The translations under genes and the position numbers were made by a program. A stretch of DNA of 64,000 nucleotides from Batkoa obscura (taxonomy: Eukaryota > Entomophthoromycota > Entomophthoromycetes > Entomophthorales > Batkoaceae): positions 10,001 to 74,000 of the forward strand of contig JASVEC010000021.1 of assembly GCA_030770535.1 (NCBI GenBank), given 5' to 3'. Below the pieces are notes generated by a model that was given only the letters and a program-made list of their open reading frames with translations, had not been told where the DNA came from and searched no databases. Position 1 is the first letter of the stretch. Each line of letters starts with the position of its first letter. Below are positions 27,149-41,457 of the stretch, piece after piece.

Positions 27149-28702
27149 ATGGAAGATATACCTGAGCTAGTATTAATAGAAGAAAAGAAAAGTGAAGTAC
27201 AAAACATAAATGAAACGGGTATAAAAGGTAAAATACCAATAACTATTGTTACTGGATACCTTGGATCTGGAAAAACTACATTGTTAAATTATGTATTAAC
27301 TCAACCCCATGGTAAAAAAATCGCAGTTATATTAAACGAATTTGGAGAAAGTAAGTTCAAAATTCAAGAGAAGCAAAGCTTACAAATTAAAATTTTAGGC
27401 TCTGGAATAGAGAGGAATACTTTAGAAAAAGAAGAAAGAAGTGGTGATTGGTTTGAAGAATGGCTTGAATTCAGAAATGGATGCTTATGCTGCTCTGTAA
27501 AGTAATTGTTGTTTGAATTTAATAAGAAGTATATTAATTTCGTTAAAAAGAGATGCTGGAGTAAAGGCAATCGAAAATCTTCTAGAGAAAAACTCTTCGT
27601 TTGATTATGTCATACTTGAAACGACAGGTACTTTTTGCTGTTATTTAGCGTAAATTAAGTTTATTTTTCTTTTTAAAATTACTAGGTTTAGCAGATCCAG
27701 GTAAGTCATTGTTAAAGATTCTTTTAATTTAAACTCATTGGAATAGGCCCAATTATTTCAATGTTTTGGTTAGATGAGCAATTAGAATCTAATATTGAAC
27801 TTGATGGTGTTGTTACCTTAGTCGATGCAAAATATGGTATAAAAGTAATTTGATTTATAATACAAAATTGGAACAAATAATATATTATTTATTATAGAAT
27901 ATTGAAGAATTGAGAGAAGATGGCTCAATTAATGAAGCTTCAAGGTACATTATTTGAGCTTATTTTACTTAAATGATAACAAAAATAGACAAATAGCTTT
28001 AGCCGATCGTATTATTATTAATAAGATAGACTTAGTCAATGATGAAGAATTAAGTACTTTAAAAGATAAAATCAAGTAACTAAGCATCTAAAATAATATT
28101 AGTATTTATTAATATTCTTAGGCAAATTAATTCTTCAGCAACTATTGTAACAAGTGAAAGATCAAAGTAAATAAACGATCTTTTAGTTAAAATTGTAAGT
28201 ACTAATTTTATTCTTAGAGTCGATTTAGCAAATGTATTAAACCTCAGTGCATATAAAGCTTCTCGTTTTGATCTTTCCACCCTTGAAGGTTGGAAAGATT
28301 TACCTTCCCATTCTAGCAATGTTAAAGAAGTAATAAATTGTAATTTCATATTTAGCTTTAATTAATTATATTTAGTCAATAACAACCGTCACCATTCCAC
28401 TTGATAATATAAAGAGCATTGATGTAAGTAAAGTAGAAAAATGGATTCAAAGTTTGTTATGGGAGCAGGAAGTACCACCTTATGATAATAATTCAGCTAT
28501 TGATAATAATTTTGAAATATTAAGATTAAAGGGAATTTTTTACACAAATGACAAAACTTTTGTGATTCAAGGAGTACAACAGCTATATGAAATACAAGAA
28601 ATAAGTAAAGATGAAGATATTCAAAAGTCACGTATCATATTAATTGGTAGAAGATTACCAAAACAATCTATTTTAGATTCTATATTTTGGAATTTGACTT
28701 AA
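27149..28702 (+). CDS. ZNG1: CobW-family GTPase, zinc metallochaperone ZNG1
   Basis: A G3E GTPase that delivers zinc to client enzymes, chiefly methionine aminopeptidase 1 in animals and yeast. Visible motifs in order: [10 protein letters not shown] at residues 5-14; Walker [21 protein letters not shown]; the metal-binding GCLCCSVK (CxCC); ETTGLADPGP; VDAKY; the guanine-specificity NKID; and a C-terminal CobW domain (VTIPLDN... to FWNLT). At least eight short introns interrupt it, one of them within the NEFGES segment (about 50 bp, donor near 27350). Odd point: the N-terminal motif, CPELVPI in known ZNG1 proteins, reads IPELVLI here, so the leading Cys is replaced. It converges with TYW3, with a gap of only about 61 bp. 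Confidence 0.92.
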
Positions 28703-28763
28703 AGTCTATTCAATAAAATTTATATTTAAAAATTTTACTTATTTTATTTTATTTCTTATAAAT

Positions 28764-29698
28764 CTATTCTTCTTCTAATGACTTTTTTACTATCTCTTCT
28801 TTTTCAGCTAGTTTATTCTTTTGTATTTCTAATCCTTCTAAGCGTTTTCTATTTCTTCTTTCTTCTTTACTTTCATACTCTTTCTTATTTTTTGATTTGG
28901 TATTAAATAAGTTTTTCTCAAGAGCCAATTTATATCTCTTCATATGATCAAAGTTCAAGTCAAATCTATGGTTACCTATTCTTAATAACATAGTAAGATA
29001 AGCTGGTGTGACCAAAAGTTCTGCCTTTAAAGTCCCATCTTCATTTTCTTCAGTAACTCTAGCTATTGGGACATCTAATTTTGCTGCGCTTCTTATACCA
29101 ACTAAGCATCTTCCTTTATTACTTAATATTAACCCAGAGTTTCTAAACCCTAAAGCTAAGCTAGTTTCTAATAACTCTTTTCCGCTTGATGTATCACGGG
29201 CTTGTACGTGAAGTACCTAACTATTTTAGTCATATCAAACAATGGAGCTAATAAACTTACCATAGGTTCAAATTTGAACCATACAAATCTTGATTTAAGA
29301 CAACGTGAAATTTCGTATTCTTTGTTTGGGTTATCTACTAATTTTACGTTAGGTAATAAAAGTTCAATCGATTGTGAGTCCTGTTTGATTTGTTCCATAT
29401 CAATTTTATCGTGCGTAACCATAAGCCAATACCCCCCACCTTTAGGAGTCGTCCCACTTAAATCAGCTTCTTCAGAAGAATCGGCTGTAACAATAGGGTC
29501 ACAGTAAATTGCAATTCTACCAGAACAAGAAGAGGTAGTAACATAGTCTTTATGAGAGTTTAAGACATCCATAATTGGAAGTATAGGGATGTCTACTGAC
29601 CCTTTTGGACTGAGATCTGTTTCATCTGGTATCGATAAATCATGTAAGATTTTGCTTTTTTTCTGGTTAAAATTTGTATCTTCTCCTACTGTATTCAT
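28764..29698 (-). CDS. TYW3: tRNA wybutosine-synthesising protein 3
   Basis: N4-methylates the yW-86 intermediate in wybutosine formation at position 37 of tRNA-Phe, using S-adenosylmethionine. Two exons, 29698-29261 (146 codons) and 29216-28764, with a 44 bp intron, give 296 residues. Motifs: SPKGSVDIPILPIMDVLNSH and VTTSSCSGRIAIYCD near the N-terminus, GGYWLMVTHDKID in the middle, and then VLHVQARDTSSGKELLETSL, followed by GFRNSGL. The tail is a long charged helix (SKNKKEYESKEERRNRKR). Its presence implies a full wybutosine pathway in this organism. Confidence 0.95.
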
Positions 29699-29879
29699 TT
29701 TAAAAGTAGAACTTAAAATTAAGTGAACTTTAAAATAAATTTAGTAGGAAGTTAAATAGAATATTATTTGGTAAAAATTATTACTTTAATTAAAAAAGTA
29801 AATATCGAAAATAGTACTTAAAAGTATTTCTATTAAATTTGGAATAATTCTAATATTAAATTTATTGTTTTAAATCATT

Positions 29880-31382
<1,503 letters not shown>

Positions 31383-33209
31383 GTTTATAACCTTGTAAAT
31401 TAGTTAGATATTATTTGATTTTAATTTTGATTTTAAAATACCTTCGAATAAACGATAAAAGATATTACTATTTTGAAAAAAAATTACTTTTCTACTAACA
31501 AGTTTGTTTATTGGCTAAAGTTGGATTGGAAGTAAAAATAGGCGTCCTTCATTGGCTATTTTCGAAAATTTAATTAGCCAATTAAAATGAATTTATTACT
31601 GTCCCATATATTATCTATAACCAATGAATTTAAATTATTTAAACAAGAGTTTACCCTCTCTATCAGATACATTATTAAAGAATGATCACAGTTATGATCA
31701 GATAATACTAGGATGAAAACTAATTCCTTAATAAAAAGAACAGGGATGATACAGGTAATTTAAACTGTAATTAGAGTTTATAAAGTAAAACTTTAATTTA
31801 TGTGTAACCTCTAATAGCTATGAATTTTATTCAGAGGCAAAATAAGTTAGAGAATAGTCCTCAATATCGATAATATTATCCAAGCTAAATGAGCTAGATT
31901 TATCTATTTTTATCATCATTTGTAATATAAGGATAAAATGCAATGTATTAACCAAGATTACTAAGTAAATTATATTGGTAAAATAAAAAATCTTACTTTT
32001 ATTGAAATATTTTAATCAATCTTAATAGTTGAATAATTTAAATAAAACATGATTATGAGTAGTATTAGAAAAAACATCTTTATATATACTAGAACTATTA
32101 TAAGTAATTACATAATTTTATTAATAAAACTTTATAAGTAACAAATTTGTTTTTAGCTATTAAAAAAAATTAAGCCAAAGCTGCATTTAAAGTTAACTAT
32201 AATAAAAGTGGTACATCAACATTTAATAAAAAGGAATATTAAACATAAAAACTATCAAAAGTAAAATATAGTAATAACTGATTGGAATTTTAAAACAAAC
32301 AATTAAAAAAAATAGTTTAATTTATGTATGCTTTGAACATTTTTCATATTTGAGTCAAAAAAGGAACCATAGTTATATATTCTATATATTAATAAAATAC
32401 TATCCAACTTTAGCTATTATATGAAATATAAATTTATAAAAATATTATAAATTATGTACTATTATATTATTACTATTTTTTACAGTATTAATGTTTCTTC
32501 ATATCTCCTGTCCTTAAGTACCTATAGCAATATAGAATTAAGCTTTGATAAATACTTATTATAAAGATAATACTTTTATCTGCTTAAGGTTTTCTGTATT
32601 GATTTTAAACAAGATTCAAAACTAAATATATCAAATTAATAAAAACTAAATATGTTTGGATAATTGCAAGTTAATCTATTTGATAAAAAACTTGTCTATT
32701 TGTAGTTGCACAGGTAAATAGGAGTGCTATTTAAGCTTAATCAAAAAAATAAAGATAATGATAGGATAAAATAATAACTTTTTAGTTAAAATTGTATGCC
32801 AGCAAAAATTAAACACTGACCAAGCCAAAAAATAAAGTCTAGTTATTAAATTCGGTTGGATTGTGAGTGCTTAATTCTACCTGCTATCAGTAATCTAAAC
32901 TAAGTACTAAAAATTCTCACATTCTTTATTTTGAACTTTAAAGAGTTTGTAGTCTAAAAGAACATATAAATAAAAGACTGTTTATTCATATATATATATA
33001 ACATCCCAATGGCAAAAACATGTTAAATCTTAGATTGTTAAAAAATAGTTTTATGACTCATCTAGCATTAATTTAAGACTTCTATAAACAATAAATTAAA
33101 GTTAAATAATATTTTAAATCCAAATTTAGTAATTTTATAAGGATTCCTAGACTAAAGCTCAGAAATTCAAAAAATCTTTTTTCATCTTTTGAATAAAATA
33201 TTAAATAAT
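31383..33209. other. 1.8 kb divergent intergenic region
   Basis: Lies between IDH (minus) and ROK1 (plus). AT-rich with a TATATATATA run near 32990; no MITE termini, RNA genes or credible reading frames. Confidence 0.6.
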
Positions 33210-35375
33210 ATGGATGCCTTCTTTTTGTTATCATCCGGCGCTAAATTTGATAAAAAGAGATTTAAGAAAGAAATAAATTTAATAAATGTAAATAGCATCA
33301 GCTTAATCTAATTCTTATTAATCCTTTTTTTAATAGTCGAAGGAGGATAGCGAAATAAAAAAAGGAGATGAATTACTGAGAGATAATGCTTTACCGAAAG
33401 AATTGGATTTTTTCAATGATGAGAAACTAATAGAAAACGAGAACTCTAAGGTTAGCACCAAAGTGGGAATGATTATAGAGGAAGGTAAATATTATTATCA
33501 CATCTATTAATCATAGCTCAGATTATTGCTATTAGAAGCAGAACCTATAAAAAACAAAACTGAAGCCGCACAGTTTCGAAATAAAAACAGAATTAAAGTT
33601 TATGGTACAGATGTACCTTACCCTATTCAATCATTTTCAGAATTGCTAAACAGGTAAAAAATATACTTAAATGTACAGCAATTAATATAAAAATATAAAA
33701 ATGTAAAATAGGGAAAAGATGACAAGAAACTTAAAAAGAAGCATCAAGAGTTTACCATACAAAGATATAACACCAATTCAAATACAAGCAATTCCTGTTA
33801 TCCTTGCAGTAATAATTAAATAAAATTTTAACTTCAATAAACTAATTTTTAGTCTCGCGATTTACTCGCATGTGCTCCAACTGGAACTGGAAAAACAATG
33901 GCATTTGCGATCCCTACACTTCAATTATTGGGAGCTCCAAGCAAAGAAGGTTATAGAGCAATAGTAATATCGCCAACTAGAGAGTTAGCTCGCCAAGTAA
34001 TTTTTTAAGCTCAGTTTTAGAATAAATTACTTATTTTTTAGATTCAAAACCAATTTTTGAGATTAGCTGAAGGAACAAAGTTTAAAATTCAATTACTAAC
34101 AAAAGCAACCGCATCCTCATTCAATCAGCCTGAGAAATCAAAACCAAAATTTGATGTATTAGTGACTACACCGTTACGCTTAGTAAAAGCTATTAAGGAA
34201 GAAAAAGTTGATTTGAGCAAGTAAAATTAGTTAAAATTAATTTTTAATCAATAGTAACATAATATTATTAGAGTTATACAATTAGTTTTTGATGAAGCAG
34301 ACAAGCTGTTTGAAATGAATTTTATTGAGCAAATTGATGAAATAATTGCTGCATGTACATCACCTGAGTTACGTAAAGCTATGTTTTCTGCAACTATACC
34401 CGCAGGAGTAGAAAAATTAGCCACGACAATTATGCATGATGCTGTACGTATAGTTGTTGGAAATAAGTATGCCTTTTTTAATTCGATTATACTCTACTAA
34501 TATTTTTTAAAGAGATGGGGCAACAGAAATTATCGATCAAAAGCTTGTGTATTGTGGTCAAGAAAATGGGAAGTTAATCGCATTAAGACGCCTGATTAAA
34601 GAAGGAATTGAGCCACCAGCATTGATATTCGTTCAATCTGTTGAAAGAGCCAAGCAGTTATACAAAGAATTAGCCTATGACAATATTCACTTGGATGTAA
34701 TACATGCAGAAAAAACACAAAGTCAAGTAATGAATTACATTATAATACGACAGTAATACTTATATCTTTTAGCGTGATACAATTATCTCTAGATTTAGAA
34801 AAGGAGAAATTTGGGTATTAATATGTACTGATTTAATGGGTAGAGGATTAGATTTCAAAGGAGTTAATTTAGTAATAAACTATGATTTCCCTCAGACTAT
34901 TCAGTCATATGTGCACAGAATCGGGAGAACCGGAAGAGCAGGAAGAACTGGAAAGGCAGTTACCTATTTTACTGATATTGATGCAGAATATTTAAGAAGG
35001 TAATTAATTTATATTTAAATTGTATCGATCTAAAAAAAACTAGTGTTGCGAATGTGATGAAATCATCAGGATGCGAAGTACCAGAATGGATGCTCCAATT
35101 AAAAAAGGCTAGGTAAATGAATATAAACAAATTAATATTGATGAATCTAAAATAACCTTAAATTTAGTAAAAATGATAGAATAAAAATGAAGCATGTTGC
35201 TTTAAAAAGAGATGACATTTCTGGTCAAAGTACTTTTGACAGAAGAGCCAAAGCTAAAAAGAGGTAATTTATAGTATAATAAAGGAAAATAAATGCTAAA
35301 ACAAACAATTTCCAGAAACATTATAAAGAACTCAAAAGAGACAAACCCAGAAAAGTAAATTATTTTAGAAAATAA
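33210..35375 (+). CDS. ROK1: DEAD-box RNA helicase Rok1
   Basis: A nucleolar ATP-dependent RNA helicase needed for 18S rRNA processing and small-subunit assembly. Starts [18 protein letters not shown]. Helicase motifs in order: Q motif ([18 protein letters not shown]), I (APTGTGKT), Ia (SPTRELARQ), Ib (TTPLRL), II (DEAD in [13 protein letters not shown]), III (SAT in MFSATIP), IV ([11 protein letters not shown]), V ([15 protein letters not shown]), VI ([15 protein letters not shown]). A basic C-terminal tail follows. The [20 protein letters not shown] segment is characteristic of Rok1/DDX52. About a dozen introns, 40-60 bp each. The last few residues depend on whether the final exon reads through to the stop at 35373. 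Confidence 0.94.
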
Positions 35376-35671
35376 ACATAGAATAAACGTAAATTGTTTT
35401 TTTAACTATGAAAATAATTATTTCGATGCTTTCTATAAACATTTGCATTCTTTTATTATTATATTTTCGACTATAAATCAACCAAATTTCATTTATGTAG
35501 TTTTTAATTATTTATAAAAGTTAAAATGTTATTCTTATAGATCAATATTAATTAGAGGAAATATTTAAAATTTAAGTTAAATGTAAATTAATTATTACTA
35601 TACTTGTTGTAATCTAAGAATATATATAAAATATATGAATAGCTAAGGTATAAAGGCTATAATCTGCTATA

Positions 35672-35771
35672 TGAGGATGGCTTTTTAGTTTCATTACTTT
35701 TTCCACCTTTTAAGCGTTATTTGAGTGGAAACATTGTTAGTAAAATTGTTAAGCAAAAAAATACATGCCCA
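35672..35771 (+). mobile_element. MITE copy 12
   Basis: Starts TGAGGATGGCTTTTTAG and ends ACATGCCCA. TA on both sides. Confidence 0.85.
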
Positions 35772-36222
35772 TATCATCTCTATTTGTATATTTTAAAAAA
35801 ATAAAATTAGATTTTAATTGAAAATACTAAATTTGACTATTTTCATTTCCTAAATATTTTAAGTAAAAGTTTAAACTTCATTTTGATTTTGATTTTATTT
35901 AAAGATATTAATTATATAACTAGTTTATTAATATATAAATTTTATTAACTTTTAAAGTTAATCCAACATTTGAAAATTGAAGCAATAGTTATATTCATAC
36001 ATTTATTAAAAAGTAGTGAATCCCCAACAACACTAATCCCCAAAATGAGATTCATCCAATAATACAACCAAATTTTGATCACTTGACTGATTTGAAAATA
36101 TTTGACCAATCGGTTAATTGTAAGTTACTAAGTCAAAAATAATTGGTCTAATTGTTTCAATTCATTTAATTTCCATATTAGATAATAATATCCTAATTTC
36201 ATGTCTTTAAGTAGCTAAACAT

Positions 36223-36243
36223 CCAATCAGATTCTTATAAATA
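36223..36243 (+). promoter_or_regulatory. Candidate CCAAT and TATA elements upstream of GSK3
   Basis: CCAAT at 36223-36227 and TATAAATA at 36236-36243, about 180-200 bp before the GSK3 start codon. The order is normal, but the spacing of only a few bases is tight. In AT-rich DNA a TATA match alone means little. Confidence 0.35.
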
Positions 36244-36422
36244 GATGGAGTAACGTAGCTTACCCAATCTACTAAAAACCGTCACCTCAGATCAGAATTA
36301 ACATATTTTAACAATTTTTAAATTACTCTAATAATTCATTAAACAACTTACATTAAGGTTATCAAAAAGATTTTAAAATAAAGCACATTTGTATATATTC
36401 CTTTTAAAAGCAAATTTTCATA

Positions 36423-37935
36423 ATGTCTTCCCTCAATTCCGGCTCCTCTAGAATTAATAATGGTAATAAAATATAATCCGTTTTTATACTAAAACTGACC
36501 TTGAAAGGGATGGTGACCTCTCCTTATGTAGTGAAAGTTAATGTCCATTCTAAAGCAGGAGAAAGCTTTGAACTCTCATATAATAAAACCGCAGCTGTTG
36601 GTAACGGTTCATTTGGAGTTGTTTATCATGCACGTATTTCTGAAACAAACGAAGAAGTGGCAATTAAGAAAGTATTACAAGACAAGCGCTTTAAGGTAAC
36701 TTTTATCAAAAGATATTTTAAAATAATCTTAGATCCGTAGAATCGTGAACTACAAATCATGCGACTTATAAATCATCCTAACATTGTTGACTTAAAATAT
36801 TATTTTTATACCAACGGCAAAAAAGTAAACTTAAGAGCTAACCTTTTACTACTTTATTTTTAACTATTCAAATAGAAAGATGAAATTTATTTGAGCTTGA
36901 TCCTTGAGTTTATGCCTGAAACTATTTATCGCGCCTCGAGGAACTTTGTTAGAGCTAGAGAACTTATGCCACTTATCCTTGTGAAGCTTTATACTTATCA
37001 AATTGTTAGATCATTGATTTATATACATAGTATGGGTATCTGTCATCGTGATATTAAACCACAAAATATTCTTTTGGATGCAAAAAGCGGGGTTTTGAAA
37101 TTATGTGATTTTGGAAGGTACTTTAGTATACAAATTAAAGAATTAATATTAATATTTAGTGCTAAAGTACTTACTAAAGGTGAACCCAATGTAGCATATA
37201 TATGCTCTCGTTACTATCGTGCCCCTGAACTGGTTTTTGGAGCAACAGCTTACACTACTAAGATAGGTAATAAAATGATTAAATTAATAAATTAATAAAT
37301 TTAGTAAATTTTATTAGATGTATGGTCAACCGGTTGTGTTATGGCAGAGTTAATGCTTGGACGCCCCTTATTCCCTGGTGATACTGGTTTAGATCAATTA
37401 ATTGAAATTATAAAAGTCCTTGGAACTCCAACCCATGAACAAGTAATGGCAATGAATCCAAATTATTTGGAACATCGATTCCCACAAATCCAACGTAAAC
37501 CATTTTCAAGGGTAAAGTGATATATAGATATAAAATATTATACTTATATATATAGGTGCTTTCCAATTATCCTAATGCCAATTTGGCATTTGATTTGTTG
37601 GAAAAAATGCTCGTTTATGATCCAAAGGAACGTATTTCTGCTGTTGAAGCATTAGCACATCCATTTTTTGATGAACTTCGTCAACCTGATTTAAAACTTC
37701 CAACTGGAACTGCAATACCCAATTTGTTTAATTTTACGGCACAAGGTATAATCCATGGCTAAATTTTATTAAATATATACTAATATTATTAGAACTTTCG
37801 GTTCAACCTGAATTAATAAGTAAGATTGTCCCATCTTATGCTGAACAAAGTGTGCTTCGTTCCTTAGGAATAAGTGATTTTTCTCAATTTCAGCCAATTC
37901 CACACCAACAAATGCGTGTTGCTTCTTTAGGTTAA
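36423..37935 (+). CDS. GSK3: Glycogen synthase kinase 3 homologue
   Basis: A Ser/Thr kinase of the GSK3/shaggy family (yeast Rim11, Mck1; fission yeast Gsk3/Skp1). A short first exon [13 protein letters not shown] is spliced to [12 protein letters not shown]. Kinase motifs: glycine loop [25 protein letters not shown] with the catalytic Lys, helix [36 protein letters not shown], and the activating-Tyr loop [36 protein letters not shown] follows. The C-lobe [25 protein letters not shown] is typical, and the tail ends MRVASLG. The phosphate-binding pocket residues of GSK3 (Arg in VYHAR, Arg/Lys near ICSRYY) appear conserved, so primed substrates are likely. Seven or eight exons. Confidence 0.95.
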
Positions 37936-38415
37936 ATCTAATATATAATTAACTTATTTTAACCTAATTTAAAATAACCTTAATTTCGGGTTATGTTTCC
38001 CTTAACTTTTTTATATTCCTTAGAGCCATTTAAATTTGGTATTATATATTTTAATATCATCATATAATTGTGGATCATAAACTTTAAAAAATTTACTATT
38101 TATTATTTTATTTTTATTTATTTATACTATTTATGATACTATTATTAATAAATTGACTTTAGTATTGAAACTTTATGCATAGAAACTTAGAGTTTTTTAG
38201 AATTCAAACTACATTTGTAATTCTATTTACATCAATCACATCAAACTAAATTATAGATCATACTACTTCATAAATTTTAATTAGAGTATACTTAATATTA
38301 ATTTTAAATTAATTTTTATGTTAAACAAAAAGTCTACTCATTTGATTTTTATTAATTTACACATAAAAATCTATTCCTTTTTTATGCTATTTTTTGTCGT
38401 TAATATAATAATATA
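37936..38415. other. Convergent intergenic region GSK3/TOM40
   Basis: Only AT-rich sequence with the two 3' untranslated regions; nothing else seen. Confidence 0.6.
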
Positions 38416-39561
38416 TTAAATCTGGAAGCGTACTCCAAACCCAAATTTACTTGCTCCTTTAAGATGGTCAAGCTCTGCTGATAGAGTTAAACTAAGAGGT
38501 GGTACAATATGTTCTTCCAAAACAGTAGAAACTTTTCCGGTAGTGTCAATAGAGGTACGCATAGTGGCAGCACTAAATTCGAATTTTGTTCCTAAAGTAC
38601 AAATAGCGTCCCTTTTACCTTGAGCTGCAATAATTTGAAGATCAACACCAGTTTCAGCCATTTCACTAACCTTATGGAAATAGCTAGCTTGAAGCATACC
38701 TTGATCCATCACTTGAGCAGTTAAAATGGATTCTGGCGTTGCATATTTTGCTGTAAAAGATAAAGATGAATCTTCCATCTCTTTACTAGTACGTTGGAAT
38801 AAAGCTTCTGAACCTAAAGCTAAGTTTTTTGTAATTGATTGTAAGTAACTGACAAGAAAAATTCCTGTTGAATCAGAAACAGAAGGATTAATAGCTTTAA
38901 TATTTAAAGCATTATCTGGACCGGCATAATCACTTTCAAGTTGAAGCATAGATTGTTGTACATTTAAACCTGTCTAAATAAATAGTTAAAATTATAAAAG
39001 TATACTGATAAATATTTTATACCTGAAGGAAGGCTTTTGCTTTTAATCCATTTCCTAAAATATAATGTAAACGTCCGCTAAAATTATATTCATTATCAAC
39101 TGAAGTTTGAGCGAAAACCTAAAATAATTTTAAAAAAAAAGAAATAGAGAATTAAAAAAAAGTACATTTTCATCAGAATAAACACCAATAAAATTATATG
39201 ATGAAGGCATTTGTGAAGATCCCAAAGTAAAAGAGTTATTTACTTGAAGATGATTACTAAAGGCCTTAATAAACTCGAAGCTTCCGCCTTCAATTAAAAA
39301 GTTTGAAGGTAAAACATCTAGGTGGTAAAAGATAAGTAAAAGAAGCGATTATAAAATTTTAAGATTACTTTTTACTTCACGATGTAATTCTTCATATACT
39401 CCTGGATTAGGTAAATTTAAGTTTGATTTGAAAGCATTTAATTTTTCTAATGCATTAAGTGGATTAATGGAATCCCAGAATGTTTTTGGTCTAATAGCTT
39501 CATTTACAATTGGATTAAGTTCCTTAGGTAAACTTCCTAATGACGACGATGGACTACTCAT
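38416..39561 (-). CDS. TOM40: Mitochondrial import receptor channel Tom40
   Basis: The beta-barrel pore of the outer-membrane TOM complex, through which nearly all nuclear-encoded mitochondrial proteins enter. The N-terminus has MSSPSSSLGSLPKELNPIVN followed by NPGVYEELHREVKD, matching the helix and linker conserved in fungal Tom40. Then comes EGGSFEFIKAFSNHLQVNNSFTLG, the start of the barrel, and a run of alternating hydrophobic strands. The last strand reads ASKFGFGVRFQI, a good beta-signal for assembly by the SAM complex. Three introns, four exons. The sequence is closer to Tom40 than to VDAC, given the N-terminal block. Confidence 0.92.
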
Positions 39562-40558
39562 TTTATATATTAAGCGAAGTTTTTAAAAATCTCTTGAATA
39601 GAGCTTTCGTCTTAATTAGTAAAATAGTAATAGTAATTCGAAGCTGCTAATAATCCAAAATAAATTTTATGGGATTAATCATTTGACCAATAAATTATTG
39701 TCTTATATTTATGTAAAATGATAACAAAATAAAATTGGATAATAATATATATAGCATACAGTAGAGTACAAATATGAACTCATTATAAGTTAAAAGTTGA
39801 TAAGTTAAAGCTAGATTTAAAGAATATCGTTGGCATTTACAAGTTATCTTTTATCGCTTTATTTGTTATGAAACTATATATACAGAGATAGCACTAAGCA
39901 TAATTTTATATTTCTCAAATATTACACTTTTTAACAAATGAGAGTGTTTTTTTGGCTTCATTATTTTTTCTATTTTTTAAGCGCTATTTAAGCGGAAAAT
40001 TTGTTAGTAGAATTCTTAAACACAAAAATACATCTCCAAATAGTGTTTTTATAATTTATTTTAATGTATTTAAATTAAACTATTAATTATAAAAAAATAC
40101 TTTGGAAGTTGTGAACTTAATTATTTTTAATGTATGTAATGATAAACAAATAACTGAACAAAGCAGTTAAAGTTGAACAATCAAAACTAGTAAAATAGAA
40201 CTATAAATTTGATTATAATTAAGCTATACCAACAAAATTAATTATTTATAGTATGTTTCAATATTATAATTTCCAATTAACATCAATTCACTATTATCAG
40301 TATTAACTATGAAATACTGAAGCTAGTAAATTACAATTATGATTTTGGTTATAATTAAGCTATACTAACAAATTAATTATTTGCAGTATAGTAGAATAGA
40401 GTACTTTAAAATTAACATTAATTACTATAATAGATATTAATTATTGAAGCTTAAGTTTTTAAAATTAGATAATATAAAATTATTGTCAATCAAATGTTAC
40501 ATTAATTTATTAAAAGAAATCAATCAATACTATCAAGGACTGTAATACTCTTGTATTA
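39562..40558. other. Intergenic with one MITE
   Basis: Upstream of TOM40. Two near-copies of an AATTAAGCTATACYAACAAA segment occur at about 40218 and 40358, each followed by AATTAATTATTTR: a local imperfect direct duplication of roughly 120 bp. Otherwise nothing. Confidence 0.5.
39939..40038 (+). mobile_element. MITE copy 13
   Basis: Starts TGAGAGTGTTTTTTTGG and ends ACATCTCCA. The outer flanks read AA and AA in place of TA. Confidence 0.82.
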
Positions 40559-40669
40559 TTAAGGCATTCTTCTTTCCTCGTATGGTTGAGGTAAGGCTAA
40601 AGCTAGGACTAGTAAAGTTAAAGTTACTAAAAGGTAACTCTTTTTGATAATGAATTTCTTGGCGGCCAT
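40559..40669 (-). CDS. Candidate small secreted peptide (36 aa)
   Basis: An ATG at 40669 opens a 36-codon frame. Basic N-terminus MAAKKFIIKKS, then a strongly hydrophobic core YLLVTLTLLVLALA, then a ten-residue tail LPQPYEERRMP with Pro, Glu and Arg. This is the classical signal-peptide layout with a tiny mature part, or a single-span membrane peptide. A TATATAAAAATA stretch sits about 155 bp upstream on the same strand, and the region between is C/T-rich as in a leader. No family is recognised. The length is close to what chance can give, so confidence is moderate. Confidence 0.45.
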   Translation of the reverse strand: MAAKKFIIKKSYLLVTLTLLVLALALPQPYEERRMP

Positions 40670-41457
40670 AATATTAAGTAAGTTAATTGTTTAATTTTTT
40701 ATTTAACTTTTAGCTTTTCACTTTCTCTTTTATACTTTTTCTTAATCCCCTTTTCGTACTTTTGTTACCCCATTCTTTTTAACTTTAACTAAAATCAGCT
40801 AACTTGATGTGGAGTTGGTTTTTATTTTTATATATTAAGCAAAATCTATTAAACACGTGGAATCTTTTGTTACAAAACAAGTAATAAAAGAAGCTTATAT
40901 TTTATATAAAGTGTATGTTTGAGAATTAAATCTAGACTATTTTTATTTGATTTAATTATTACTATTAACAACTATTATTATTTATAAGTTAATAATGTTT
41001 GATGTTGACTTTGGGTATAAATTAAAGCATGTCAAATGCTCATCAAAAATGAATGTATCAAATAACAATTGTTAAATAAATATTAAAGTAATGATGATTA
41101 AAATAAATATTAGTAATATAAACAGATAGTAGAACCATTATAATAAATAATATATAATCCTTCAATAAAGTAATTAAAGAAATGAAAAAACATGATATAT
41201 ACACACTCCTCTTTATTTTGTTTTGGGTAGTTTTAAATTTATAGAAAAAAAGATCATTTATTAGTATAATTAATAATGTAAAAAACAAGTAACTAATTTA
41301 TTAAAGTAATACTTTTATAACTGAATATAGATATGTTTGATTTATTCGTACATTAAATTTATAAGCAACCAAGTATTATATATATTGACATATTAAATTA
41401 TAATAACTAAATAAATGTTGACTTTATTTGATAAAAATAGACTTTTGTTCATAAATA
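40670..41457. other. Intergenic between small peptide and PEX7 stop
   Basis: No gene supported. A 76-codon hydrophobic frame (41058-41288, minus) is explained by base composition. Confidence 0.5.
40823..40834 (-). promoter_or_regulatory. TATA-like box upstream of the small peptide frame
   Basis: Reads TATATAAAAATA on the minus strand, about 155 bp before the ATG at 40669. Confidence 0.3.

Larger units (their letters stand above)
35376..36422. other. Intergenic with one MITE and the GSK3 promoter
   Basis: Gene-free. Holds a MITE at 35672-35771 and, nearer the kinase, a CCAAT motif followed by a TATA-like box. Several CCCCAA-type patches occur near 36020-36050, unlike the surrounding AT-rich DNA. 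Confidence 0.6.
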
